A program made the translations under genes and the position numbers. Positions 1-6,588 of a stretch of DNA of 9,848 nt are shown piece by piece. The stretch's first letter is position 1. Every line of letters starts with the position of its first letter. The notes below the pieces were generated by a model. It saw only the letters and a list, made by a program, of their open reading frames with translations. It made no database searches and was not told the origin of the DNA. The DNA lies in NCBI GenBank assembly GCA_019347775.1, contig JAHWKP010000054.1:1-9848 (forward strand). The letters are read 5' to 3'. The stretch is from Actinomycetota bacterium. GTDB taxonomy: Bacteria; Actinomycetota; Acidimicrobiia; Acidimicrobiales; JAHWKP01.

Positions 1-1643
1 GGCCGGTTCTCCCCGATCCACTCGGTGATGGTGCGGGTATCAGCGGGCCGGGCTCCCTCGCCTTCGATCAACGTCACGATCTCATGCTCGTCGGTCACCA
101 GCTTGCCGAGTAAGGCGCACACCGCCTCCGCCGCGCTCGATTCGACGGCGGCAATACCGTCCCGGGACATCCCGAGCCAGTCGCCCTCCTGGATGGGGCC
201 GGCCGGCGAGTCTGACGACCGCACTGCCTGGGTCACCTCACCCGGTATAACGCGGTCAGCGGCCTCCGACATCGCTTCGTAGTTCTGCTCGGCGGTTGCC
301 TCCGGGTCATAAGCCAGCAGTGATCCGAACCCTTCCGCCACGCTGGTCGTCGGCACGACCCTCACCGTCTTGTCAGTCAACTCGTGGACAGCCTCGGCGA
401 CGGGGACGATGTTCTTGTTGTTGGGAAGGATCACGACTTCATCGGCGGGAGCGGCTTCAACCGCTTCGAGCACCTGGGCAGTGGAAGGGTTCATGGACTG
501 TCCGCCGGCAATCAGCTGGTGCACGCCGAGCGATCGGAAGATCCTACGAATCCCGTCGCCGGTCGCGACAGCGATGGCCGCGGTCGGCACCGCGGGGCCG
601 ACGCCTTCCTCGTCCGTCGGCGTGCCCCGAGCCGCCACCGCCTCGCGCACCCACTTCTCCTCGGCCACCTGCTCGAGCAGGTCCGTGACCTGGATTCGGC
701 GAGGCCGGCCGATCTCCAGCGCGGCCTCGATGGACGCGCCGATGTCGTCGGTGTGGATGTGGCAGTTCCACAGTCGCTCGCCGCCGACCACAACAATCGA
801 GTCGCCTACGCCCGCCCACACCTCCTTGAAGGCGGGCACGGCTTCGTCCGGCGCGTCGAGCAGGAACATCACCTCGTAACGGAGATCGCTCACCGAATCA
901 TGAGCCGCGTCGACCGAGGAGTGGCCGCCTTCGGGCATCGGCGTCACCGCTCCGGCGGGCATGGAGGACGCCTCCGGCGGCGTCGGCAGCTCCCGGCCGT
1001 CTACGACATGGAGCAACGAGTCGATCAAGAGAACGAAACCGGCCCCGCCGGCGTCGACGACGCCCGCTTGCGCCAGCACCGGCAGAAGCTCGGGGGTGCG
1101 ATCGAGCGATGACTGGGCCGCATCCCGGGCGGCCTGGAGCACGTCGGCGAGAGCGCTACGGCCGCCGTCGGCCGCCTTGGCGGCCGCCTCGGCGGCCTCC
1201 CGGACCACAGTGAGGATCGTCCCCTCCACCGGCCGCATGACCGCCCCGTAGGCAGCTTCGGAGGCTTGGGTCAGAGCGCCTGCCCAGTCCGTCGATCCGG
1301 CGTCGGCCAGGCTCTTGAACCGTTCGGCGATGCCACGCAATACCTGCGACAGGATGATCCCCGAGTTGCCCCGTGCACCCATCAACGAACCGTGGCCGAT
1401 GGCCTTGCACGTCGCCTCCATCCCGGACTTGTCAAGCAGCTCCTTGACCACCGAGTCCAGCGTCAGGGCCATATTGGTACCGGTGTCACCATCTGGCACC
1501 GGATACACATTCAGGCGATTTATGACGTCGCTATGGCTCTTGAGAAGGTCGCGGTAGGTCGTAAAGACCCGAGCGAGGTCTTCGGGTCCCGTTCGTTCCA
1601 GCACGCCGGGTGACGCGGACCCGGCTCCTGTGGCGGTCGGCAT
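1..1643 (-). CDS. FakA/YloV-type DAK2 (DhaL) domain protein, C-terminus cut by window edge
   Basis: The protein resembles the ATP-binding catalytic subunit of bacterial fatty acid kinase (FakA/YloV family), which phosphorylates a fatty acid held by a FakB partner and so feeds exogenous or recycled acyl chains to lipid synthesis in the cytoplasm. Seen: an N-terminal DhaL/DAK2 domain with NVYPVPDGDTGTNM at residues 45-58 (the Asp cluster that binds Mg-ATP in this family) and GARGNSG at 89-95. A middle segment has the family's GDSIVVVGGERLWNCHIHTDD stretch, and the C-terminal DegV-like domain has LPNNKNI. About 547 residues are present; by comparison with the family only some tens are missing past base 1. 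The ATG at 1643 is chosen because a TANNNT element ends 7 bases upstream; an in-frame GTG at 1604 is the alternative. No FakB gene is visible, so the fatty acid kinase role is inference from family; the DAK2/YloV assignment is firm. Confidence 0.93.
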   Translation of the reverse strand, partial: MPTATGAGSASPGVLERTGPEDLARVFTTYRDLLKSHSDVINRLNVYPVPDGDTGTNMALTLDSVVKELLDKSGMEATCKAIGHGSLMGARGNSGIILSQVLRGIAERFKSLADAGSTDWAGALTQASEAAYGAVMRPVEGTILTVVREAAEAAAKAADGGRSALADVLQAARDAAQSSLDRTPELLPVLAQAGVVDAGGAGFVLLIDSLLHVVDGRELPTPPEASSMPAGAVTPMPEGGHSSVDAAHDSVSDLRYEVMFLLDAPDEAVPAFKEVWAGVGDSIVVVGGERLWNCHIHTDDIGASIEAALEIGRPRRIQVTDLLEQVAEEKWVREAVAARGTPTDEEGVGPAVPTAAIAVATGDGIRRIFRSLGVHQLIAGGQSMNPSTAQVLEAVEAAPADEVVILPNNKNIVPVAEAVHELTDKTVRVVPTTSVAEGFGSLLAYDPEATAEQNYEAMSEAADRVIPGEVTQAVRSSDSPAGPIQEGDWLGMSRDGIAAVESSAAEAVCALLGKLVTDEHEIVTLIEGEGARPADTRTITEWIGENR

Positions 1644-1650
1644 CGTGCCG

Positions 1651-1661
1651 CAGGCTAACGT
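1651..1661. promoter_or_regulatory. Overlapping divergent -10 elements (bidirectional promoter)
   Basis: In AGGCTAACGT the rightward strand reads TAACGT (1656-1661), ending 9 bases before the rpmB ATG. The leftward strand reads TAGCCT (1656 down to 1651), ending 7 bases before the fakA-like ATG. Both fit TANNNT, share bases around the same TA step, and would give almost leaderless transcripts. No clear -35 is seen on either side. This is inferred from sequence only. Confidence 0.5.
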
Positions 1662-1670
1662 GTAGCCCCT

Positions 1671-1886
1671 ATGGCAGCGGTATGCGACGTCTGCGGCAAG
1701 AAGCCGTCTTTCGGCAACAGCGTGCCGTTTTCCCAGAAGAAGACCCGCCGTCGGTGGAATCCGAACATCCAGCGCATCCGCGCCGTGGTGGCCGGATCGC
1801 CGAAGCGGATCAATGCATGCACCTCATGCCTCAAGGCGGGCAAGGTCATCAAGGCCGTACGCGGCCGCACCGACTCCGCCGCCTGA
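1671..1886 (+). CDS. rpmB: 50S ribosomal protein L28 (zinc-binding, C+ form)
   Basis: This is a structural protein of the large ribosomal subunit. The 71-residue product shows the L28 signature throughout: CDVCGKKP at residues 5-12, a basic segment TRRRWNPNIQ at 25-34, and CTSCLKAGKV at 50-59. Cys5, Cys8, Cys50 and Cys53 form the zinc ribbon of the C+ type. Actinobacteria often carry a second, cysteine-free L28 that replaces this one under zinc limitation; none is in this window. The length is normal for the family. The ATG has no Shine-Dalgarno sequence, but a TAACGT -10-like element ends 9 bases before it, so a leaderless mRNA is likely. It diverges from the fakA-like gene, a pairing often seen in Gram-positive bacteria, and the small OB-fold gene follows after 7 bases. 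Confidence 0.97.
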   Translation: MAAVCDVCGKKPSFGNSVPFSQKKTRRRWNPNIQRIRAVVAGSPKRINACTSCLKAGKVIKAVRGRTDSAA

Positions 1887-1893
1887 TCTCGGC

Positions 1894-2133
1894 GTGCAAG
1901 GGGTCATCAAGGCCTACGACCCGGCCACCGGTGAGGGCTCCCTCGTGCGCGAGTCCGACCGCACCGAGCTGGACCTCGCCCCCGACGCCTTGGCCGGTTC
2001 CATCTTCCGGATGCTCCGCCAGGGCCAGCGCGTCATCTTCGATGTCGACAGCGCCGGTAAGGCAACCCGTTTACGTCTGGGCTCGGAGATCGACATGGGA
2101 ACCCCGCCCCCGCCACCGGGCGAGGAGAGCTAA
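1894..2133 (+). CDS. Small OB-fold protein, divergent cold-shock-domain type
   Basis: The 79-residue product begins GVIKAYDPATGEGSLV and continues with FRMLRQGQRVIFDV (residues 38-51) and ATRLRLG (57-63). This follows the strand order of a cold-shock domain (G-V-K-x-F-n-x-x-x-G-x-G, then L-x-x-G-Q-x-V-x-F, then A-x-x-V). The RNP1 and RNP2 positions, normally GFGFI and VFVHF, read GEGSLV and LDLAPDA, so the nucleic-acid-stacking aromatics are absent. The tail is proline-rich (residues 71-75) and acidic. The GTG at 1894 is chosen because it sits 7 bases after the rpmB stop and opens directly on the domain; the frame stays open upstream to an ATG at 1813 inside rpmB, but that part is low-complexity shadow. 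No Shine-Dalgarno sequence is seen, so translation is probably coupled to rpmB. Function is unknown; a ribosome- or RNA-linked role is only suggested by the neighbour and the fold. Confidence 0.78.
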   Translation: MQGVIKAYDPATGEGSLVRESDRTELDLAPDALAGSIFRMLRQGQRVIFDVDSAGKATRLRLGSEIDMGTPPPPPGEES

Positions 2134-2147
2134 CGCCCCAGCGACGC

Positions 2148-2185
2148 CCCAGATCCTGGGTTCTACGCTGGAGCCCGGGTTCCAA
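2148..2185 (+). repeat. Inverted repeats in the pckG leader region
   Basis: The 88-base gap before pckG holds CCCAG-ATC-CTGGG (2148-2160, 5-bp stem), and then a near-palindrome GGAGCCCGGGTTCC whose left half can also pair with the preceding GGGTTC (6 bp with one G-T pair, 7-base loop). A TACGCT -10-like hexamer lies at 2164-2169. These could be a weak terminator after the OB-fold gene, a regulator site for pckG, or chance in GC-rich DNA. There is no U-tract. Confidence 0.3.
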
Positions 2186-2207
2186 CCCAAGCCTTCGTAA
2201 CCAGACT

Positions 2208-2211
2208 GGAG
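2208..2211 (+). promoter_or_regulatory. Shine-Dalgarno sequence of pckG
   Basis: GGAG, within CTGGAGAT, ends 10 bases before the pckG ATG at 2222. It supports that start and contrasts with the leaderless-looking starts elsewhere in the window. Confidence 0.6.
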
Positions 2212-2221
2212 ATCGATAGAC

Positions 2222-4042
2222 ATGCCGACCGCAACCTTGCCCACCACCAACAAGAAGCTCATTGAGTGGGTGGACGAGGTCGCCGCACTCACGACGCCCG
2301 ACCGGGTGGAGTGGTGCGACGGATCGGCCGAGGAGTACGACCGCCTCGCCCAGCTGCTGGTCGACGCAGGCACCTTCACCCGGCTGTCGGATGCCAAGCG
2401 CCCCAACAGCTATTACGCCCGTTCCGACGCCGGCGATGTCGCCCGGGTCGAGGACCGCACCTACATCTGCTCCCGCGACGAGGCCGACGCCGGCCCAACC
2501 AACAACTGGCGCGATCCGCAGGAGATGAAGGACGTCCTCACCGGTCTGTTCCGGGGGTCGATGAAGGGCCGCACGATGTACGTGGTGCCCTTCTCGATGG
2601 GCCCCCTGGGTTCGCCGATCGCCCACATCGGTGTCCAGCTCACCGACTCGCCCTACGGGGTGGTGAACATGCGGATCATGACCCGCATGGGCCGTGCCGC
2701 CCTCGACGTGCTGGGCGACGACGAATTCGTCCCCTGCCTGCACTCCGTCGGTGCGCCCCTCGAGCCCGGCGAGCAGGACGTCCCGTGGCCGTGCGACGCC
2801 GAGAACAAGTACATCGTCCACTTCCCGGAAGAGCGCGCCATCTGGTCCTACGGCTCCGGCTACGGCGGCAATGCCCTCCTGGGCAAGAAGTGCTTCGCCC
2901 TGCGCATCGCCTCGGCCATGGCCCGCGACGAGGGCTGGCTGGCCGAGCACATGCTGATCATCAAGGTCACGAATCCCGAAGGCGACGTCCGCTACATGAC
3001 CGGCGCCTTCCCCTCGGCGTGTGGCAAGACCAATCTCGCCATGCTCGTGCCCACCGAGCCCGGCTGGAAAGTCGAGACCGTGGGCGACGACATCTGCTGG
3101 ATGAAGTTCGGGCCCGACGGCCACCTTCGGGCGATCAACCCCGAGGCCGGTTTCTTCGGCGTCGCCCCCGGTACGGGGATGGACACGAATCCGAACGCCA
3201 TGGCGACTCTCACCGAGAACTGCATCTTCACCAATACGGCGCTAACCGACGACGGTGACGTCTGGTGGGAAGGCATGACTCCCGAGGATCAGACCCCGGC
3301 ACACCTCACCGACTGGCGGGGCCAGGACTGGACCCCTGCCGACGCCTCGGGCGACGGCCGTCCGGCCGCCCACCCCAATGCCCGCTTCACCGCTCCCGCT
3401 TCGCAGTGCCCGACTATCGCTCCCGAGTGGGAAGACCCCGCCGGTGTGCCGATCTCGGCCATCCTTGTCGGAGGTCGTCGAGGCTCGGTGGTGCCGCTCG
3501 TGCACCAGGCGTACTCGTGGAATCACGGCGTGTTCATGGGCTCGATCATGGCGTCGGAGACCACAGCCGCAGCCGCCGGCGCCGTGGGGAACCTGCGCCG
3601 CGACCCGTTCGCCATGCTCCCGTTCTGCGGGTACCACATGGGCGACTACCTGGGCCACTGGATCGACATCGGGGCCAAGGGCGACGCCGACAAGCTGCCG
3701 TCGATCTTCTATGTCAACTGGTTCCGCAAGGGTGCCGACGGCAAGTTCATCTGGCCGGGCTTCGGCGACAACAGCCGGGTCATCCGCTGGATCTTCGAGC
3801 GGGTCTCCGGTGACGGCGAAGCCGTGGAGTCCCCGATCGGTTGGCTGCCCGCTCCAGGAGCGATCGACACCGAGGGCCTTGACCTCTCCGCCGAGAAGCT
3901 CGAGGAGGTCGTGGCCGTCGATCCCGAGGAGTGGCGGGCCGAGGTTGCCGATATCGAGGAGCACTTCGCCACCTTCGGAGACCGGCTTCCAGACGCCTTG
4001 AGCGACGAGCTCAAGGCGCTCGAGAAGCGCCTGAGCGAGTAG
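2222..4042 (+). CDS. pckG: Phosphoenolpyruvate carboxykinase (GTP)
   Basis: This cytoplasmic enzyme converts oxaloacetate and GTP to phosphoenolpyruvate, CO2 and GDP, the entry step of gluconeogenesis; in actinobacteria it can also run in the anaplerotic direction. The 606-residue product matches the usual GTP-type length (about 600-620). Seen motifs: RPNSYYARSD and ARVEDRT around residues 60-80 (substrate arginine, probably R75), YGGN at 214-217, GKKC at 221-224 and H243 (Mn-ligand region), the P-loop FPSACGKTN at 263-271 with the reactive Cys267 typical of GTP-dependent enzymes, and VGDDICWMKFG at 287-297 (metal-binding Asp). The lid and C-terminal regions (WNHGVFMGS, FCGYHMGDYLGHW, NWFRK) are intact. 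A GGAG site sits 10 bases before the ATG. A stand-alone RAM-domain gene follows after 23 bases and may be cotranscribed. No truncation or missing key residue is seen. Confidence 0.98.
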   Translation: MPTATLPTTNKKLIEWVDEVAALTTPDRVEWCDGSAEEYDRLAQLLVDAGTFTRLSDAKRPNSYYARSDAGDVARVEDRTYICSRDEADAGPTNNWRDPQEMKDVLTGLFRGSMKGRTMYVVPFSMGPLGSPIAHIGVQLTDSPYGVVNMRIMTRMGRAALDVLGDDEFVPCLHSVGAPLEPGEQDVPWPCDAENKYIVHFPEERAIWSYGSGYGGNALLGKKCFALRIASAMARDEGWLAEHMLIIKVTNPEGDVRYMTGAFPSACGKTNLAMLVPTEPGWKVETVGDDICWMKFGPDGHLRAINPEAGFFGVAPGTGMDTNPNAMATLTENCIFTNTALTDDGDVWWEGMTPEDQTPAHLTDWRGQDWTPADASGDGRPAAHPNARFTAPASQCPTIAPEWEDPAGVPISAILVGGRRGSVVPLVHQAYSWNHGVFMGSIMASETTAAAAGAVGNLRRDPFAMLPFCGYHMGDYLGHWIDIGAKGDADKLPSIFYVNWFRKGADGKFIWPGFGDNSRVIRWIFERVSGDGEAVESPIGWLPAPGAIDTEGLDLSAEKLEEVVAVDPEEWRAEVADIEEHFATFGDRLPDALSDELKALEKRLSE

Positions 4043-4050
4043 CGGGCGAC

Positions 4051-4056
4051 TAGGGT
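4051..4056 (+). promoter_or_regulatory. TANNNT -10-like element before the RAM-domain gene
   Basis: TAGGGT ends 9 bases before the ATG at 4066, the same spacing as at rpmB, and no Shine-Dalgarno sequence is present. The RAM gene may therefore have its own leaderless transcript in addition to read-through from pckG. No -35 is visible. Confidence 0.4.
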
Positions 4057-4065
4057 CGCCGCCAC

Positions 4066-4305
4066 ATGGCCAACGTCAGCGCGTATCTGTTGATCCAGAC
4101 CGAGGTGGGCATGGCGGCCAAGGTCGCCCAGGAAGCGGGCGCCATCCCCGGCGTCATCTCCGCCGAGGACGTCACCGGTCCCTACGACGTGATCGCCAGA
4201 GCCGAGGCGGCCGATGTCGACTCGCTCGGCAAGATGGTCGTCAGCCGGGTGCAGCTCATCGACGGCATCACCCGCACCACCACCTGCTTCGTGGTCCACC
4301 TTTAG
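4066..4305 (+). CDS. Stand-alone Lrp/AsnC ligand-binding (RAM) domain protein
   Basis: The 79-residue product covers just the effector-binding/oligomerisation domain of Lrp/AsnC regulators: VSAYLLIQTEVG at the start, IPGVISAEDVTGPYDVIARAEAADVDSL in the middle (the V-x-G-x-Y/D segment that lines the amino-acid pocket), and a closing strand GITRTTTCFVVHL. There is no helix-turn-helix and no room for one, since the gene starts 23 bases after pckG. Such stand-alone RAM proteins are common in actinobacteria and archaea; they form oligomers and may bind amino acids or modulate full-length Lrp proteins. The specific ligand and partner are unknown. The position after pckG hints at a link between amino acid status and gluconeogenesis, but this is inference. 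Transcription ends in the paired hairpins just downstream. Confidence 0.88.
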   Translation: MANVSAYLLIQTEVGMAAKVAQEAGAIPGVISAEDVTGPYDVIARAEAADVDSLGKMVVSRVQLIDGITRTTTCFVVHL

Positions 4306-4328
4306 TTACGCTCGCGCTTGACAGGCGG

Positions 4329-4348
4329 GCGTGGGTGGGGCCCCACGC
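4329..4348. terminator. GC-rich hairpin 1 in convergent gap
   Basis: GCGTGGG (4329-4335) pairs perfectly with CCCACGC (4342-4348) around a 6-base loop. It begins 24 bases after the RAM-gene stop, where rightward and leftward genes converge. There is no U-tract, as is common for actinobacterial terminators, so function is inferred from position and stability. Confidence 0.55.
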
Positions 4349-4354
4349 TCCGCA

Positions 4355-4380
4355 GCGGCCGGGTTGGGGCGCCCGGCCGC
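4355..4380. terminator. GC-rich hairpin 2 in convergent gap
   Basis: GCGGCCGGG (4355-4363) pairs perfectly with CCCGGCCGC (4372-4380) around an 8-base loop. It is immediately downstream of the leftward membrane-protein gene (stop at 4392) and only 6 bases from hairpin 1, so the pair can serve both strands. No U-tract follows on either strand; on the leftward strand the stem lies 11 bases past the stop codon. Confidence 0.6.
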
Positions 4381-4391
4381 CAGAGAAATAG

Positions 4392-4757
4392 TCAGACGAC
4401 GAGCATCGCTCGGATGCCCAGGCCCATCAGGAAGAGGCCGCCCAGGCCGTAGAGCAGGTAGATGCGGTGGGCCAGTGAGTGGCGGTAGGAGTACATGATC
4501 GTGCCGGCGATGATCGCCACGAAGCCGTAGAACATGTGGAAGCGCTCCACCTGCAACCCCTGACCACTCACCAACACCACTCCCAGGATCACCTGCACCA
4601 AGATCGCGATCTCGGCGATGGCCGTGAACCACCACAGCGCCCGGGTTCTCAGCCCCGGAATGCGCAGGGCGAAAAGAGCCCACACGCCGGCCATCCCGTT
4701 GCCGATGATCACGACCCACGCCCACGTCGCGTGCAGGTCGACGAGGAACCGTGTCAC
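4392..4757 (-). CDS. Small four-helix membrane protein, function unknown
   Basis: I do not recognise the family with confidence. The 121-residue product has four hydrophobic segments, at about residues 12-31, 42-63, 73-90 and 99-119, joined by short basic loops (RIPGLRTR, YRHSLAHR), so it should be an inner-membrane protein. Histidines lie at or near helix ends (H9, H74, H93, H97), with ERFHMFYGF at helix 3; membrane heme or metal binding would fit but is not shown. The start is GTG at 4757; an adjacent GTG at 4760 is equally possible. The frame remains open further upstream but there overlaps the ABC gene and is not needed. It lies 22 bases after the stop of the ABC subunit and is the last gene of the leftward unit, followed by hairpins. 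Cotranscription suggests a role with the exporter, but unrelated function is possible. Confidence 0.75.
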   Translation of the reverse strand: MTRFLVDLHATWAWVVIIGNGMAGVWALFALRIPGLRTRALWWFTAIAEIAILVQVILGVVLVSGQGLQVERFHMFYGFVAIIAGTIMYSYRHSLAHRIYLLYGLGGLFLMGLGIRAMLVV

Positions 4758-4779
4758 CACGGCCCCCCCAGCTCGAGGG

Positions 4780-6588
4780 TCAGCGATATGCGCGGGCTTG
4801 CAGCTCGAAGAGCTCCGCGTACAGGCCGCCCCGCGCCATGAGCTCGGAGTGACTGCCGACCTCGGCCAGACCACCCTCCTGCACCACCATGATCACGTCG
4901 GCCATACGGACCGTTGAGAAGCGGTGCGACACGAGAACTGTGATCGCTCCGGTTGCCGCCGCCGTAGCCGCGGCCATCCCGGCGTACCGCTCGAACAGGG
5001 CGTGCTCGGTATGGGCGTCGAGTGCAGAGGTCGGCTCGTCGAGCACAAGAAGCAGCGGTGATAGCCGCATCATGGCCCGACCGAGAGCGAGCTTCTGCCA
5101 CTGCCCGCCGGAGAGCTCGGCGCCATTCTCGAAGGATTTGCCGATTGGCGTCTCGAGGCCCTGCGGCAGTTTGACCGGTACGTCGGAACCGCCGGCCCGG
5201 TCAAGTGCCGAAGCCACCGCCTCACTGTCATCCATGGCGCTCAGCTCTCCCACGCCCACGACTTCGCGCGCCAGCATCTCGAGCTTGGCGAAGTCCTGGA
5301 ATCCTGCGGAAATGCGCTGGCGCCACTCGGCCATGTCGAAGTTCCGGATGTCCGTTCCGTCCGCGGTGATACAGCCTTCCGTGGGTTCGTAGAAGCGGCA
5401 CAGCAGCTTCATCAAGGTCGATTTACCGGCGCCGTTCTCGCCGACCACCGCGATCGTGGACCCAGCCGGGAGAAGAATGTCAACCCCCTCGAGCACGACC
5501 TTCTCCGTCCCCGGGTACTTGAAACTGACGTCCTCGAGGCGGATCCCCTGCGAGAGCCGGTCCGGCACCGGAGTTGGCTCCGCCGGCTTGGTCTGTTCGG
5601 CCTGTTCGGCTGCGTAGTCGACGAGCCAGAGGTATCGGTTGGCCATCTTCGACGCCCGGAAGGCGCCGAGGAGCACGCCGGTGAACTGGAGCACAAGCTG
5701 ATTCACGCGAGCGGCAAGGCTCAGGGCGAGGACTACGTCGCCGACGCTGGTCGTCGCCGGTTCGGAGATTGCCTGACGCACCACCAGCAAAATGGCAAAG
5801 CCATATCCGATGGCGAAGCTGAGCCAGCCCGCCGAGTTGACGGCGATCATCTTCCACGCCATGCGGTCGTGATCGCGCAGCACCGAATCCCACGTCGTAC
5901 GGTGCCGGTCTACGAGGTGGCGGGGCAACCCGAACACGCGGAGCTCTTTGGCCGGGGCCGAAGTCGTGGACAGTTCGAAGAAGTGCCGGGCCTGACGGAC
6001 CCGCTCCGCGGCTCGGTCCAGATAGGACTGCCGAATCCTTTCACCCATGGTGCCGGTCAGCATCGAGGGGATGGCGAAGAGCGGAAGGAGGAGGAGCAGA
6101 GGATTGACCTGCGCGAGCAAGCCGGCCGTGAGCACTACCTGGAGGCAGATCCCGATCGCGCCCGTGACCACGTGCACTCCGCCCGCGAGCTCGTTGCGGT
6201 GGGTCTGGATCACCTCGAGCTTGTCGGCGTATTCAGGTCGCTCGAAGTGCTCGAGCCCGCCGATGCCCGACGTGACCTTGATCAAACGTTCAGTGGTAAG
6301 ACGGCCGGTCTTCTCGATCAACGGGACCATCTGGTTGAAAGCCAGCATGATCAGGAGCGTGGCGGCGGCACTGAGGGCACCGGTGAATACCGCCGCTCGC
6401 GTGACCTCCGAACTGTCGCCGGCGAGGAAACCGTCTACGAGGTACTTCATGAAGAGCGCGGTCAAGGGCGAGGTCGCCGGGCCGATGCTCATTCCGAAAA
6501 CGACGAACGTGGCTCGCCACGGGTCGGCCTTGAAGGCCAGCCCCAGCTGGACCGCAAGCCCTCGGAAGAACTGGCTAATGCCGTTCAT
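4780..6588 (-). CDS. ABC exporter half-transporter (membrane plus ATPase domains), second subunit
   Basis: This 602-residue fused exporter half has six-helix membrane domain segments over about residues 25-310 and an ATPase domain from about 345 to the end. ATPase motifs are complete: Walker A GENGAGKST at 383-391, Q-loop Q431 in FQDF, signature LSGGQ at 492-496, Walker B LLLVLDEP at 512-519 with catalytic E518, D-loop SALD, and H-loop H555. A cytoplasmic-loop motif AKELRVFGL (213-221) is shared in form with the partner gene. The ATG overlaps the stop of the upstream ABC gene by four bases (ATGA), which points to coupled translation and a heterodimeric transporter in the cytoplasmic membrane. 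Both partners keep canonical ATP sites. The substrate cannot be read from sequence; relatives with the KExRxFG loop include lipid, drug and peptide exporters. There is no peptidase domain. Confidence 0.93.
   Translation of the reverse strand: MNGISQFFRGLAVQLGLAFKADPWRATFVVFGMSIGPATSPLTALFMKYLVDGFLAGDSSEVTRAAVFTGALSAAATLLIMLAFNQMVPLIEKTGRLTTERLIKVTSGIGGLEHFERPEYADKLEVIQTHRNELAGGVHVVTGAIGICLQVVLTAGLLAQVNPLLLLLPLFAIPSMLTGTMGERIRQSYLDRAAERVRQARHFFELSTTSAPAKELRVFGLPRHLVDRHRTTWDSVLRDHDRMAWKMIAVNSAGWLSFAIGYGFAILLVVRQAISEPATTSVGDVVLALSLAARVNQLVLQFTGVLLGAFRASKMANRYLWLVDYAAEQAEQTKPAEPTPVPDRLSQGIRLEDVSFKYPGTEKVVLEGVDILLPAGSTIAVVGENGAGKSTLMKLLCRFYEPTEGCITADGTDIRNFDMAEWRQRISAGFQDFAKLEMLAREVVGVGELSAMDDSEAVASALDRAGGSDVPVKLPQGLETPIGKSFENGAELSGGQWQKLALGRAMMRLSPLLLVLDEPTSALDAHTEHALFERYAGMAAATAAATGAITVLVSHRFSTVRMADVIMVVQEGGLAEVGSHSELMARGGLYAELFELQARAYR

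Noticed and set aside
384..1112. Long rightward open frame (242 codons) opposite the fakA-like gene
   Set aside because: The opposite strand encodes a clear DAK2 protein with family motifs throughout. This frame is His/Arg/Gly-rich, has no recognisable domain, and is a GC-driven shadow.
1813..1893. N-terminal extension of the OB-fold protein from an ATG inside rpmB
   Set aside because: The extra 27 residues are the rpmB coding sequence read out of frame (Arg/Ala/Pro-rich) and lie outside the OB fold. GTG 1894 fits the domain start and the operon spacing.
2033..3124. Leftward open frame of 363 codons over the OB-fold gene and pckG
   Set aside because: It is antisense to two well-supported genes, crosses their gap, and has low-complexity Gly/Val/Asp composition without motifs.
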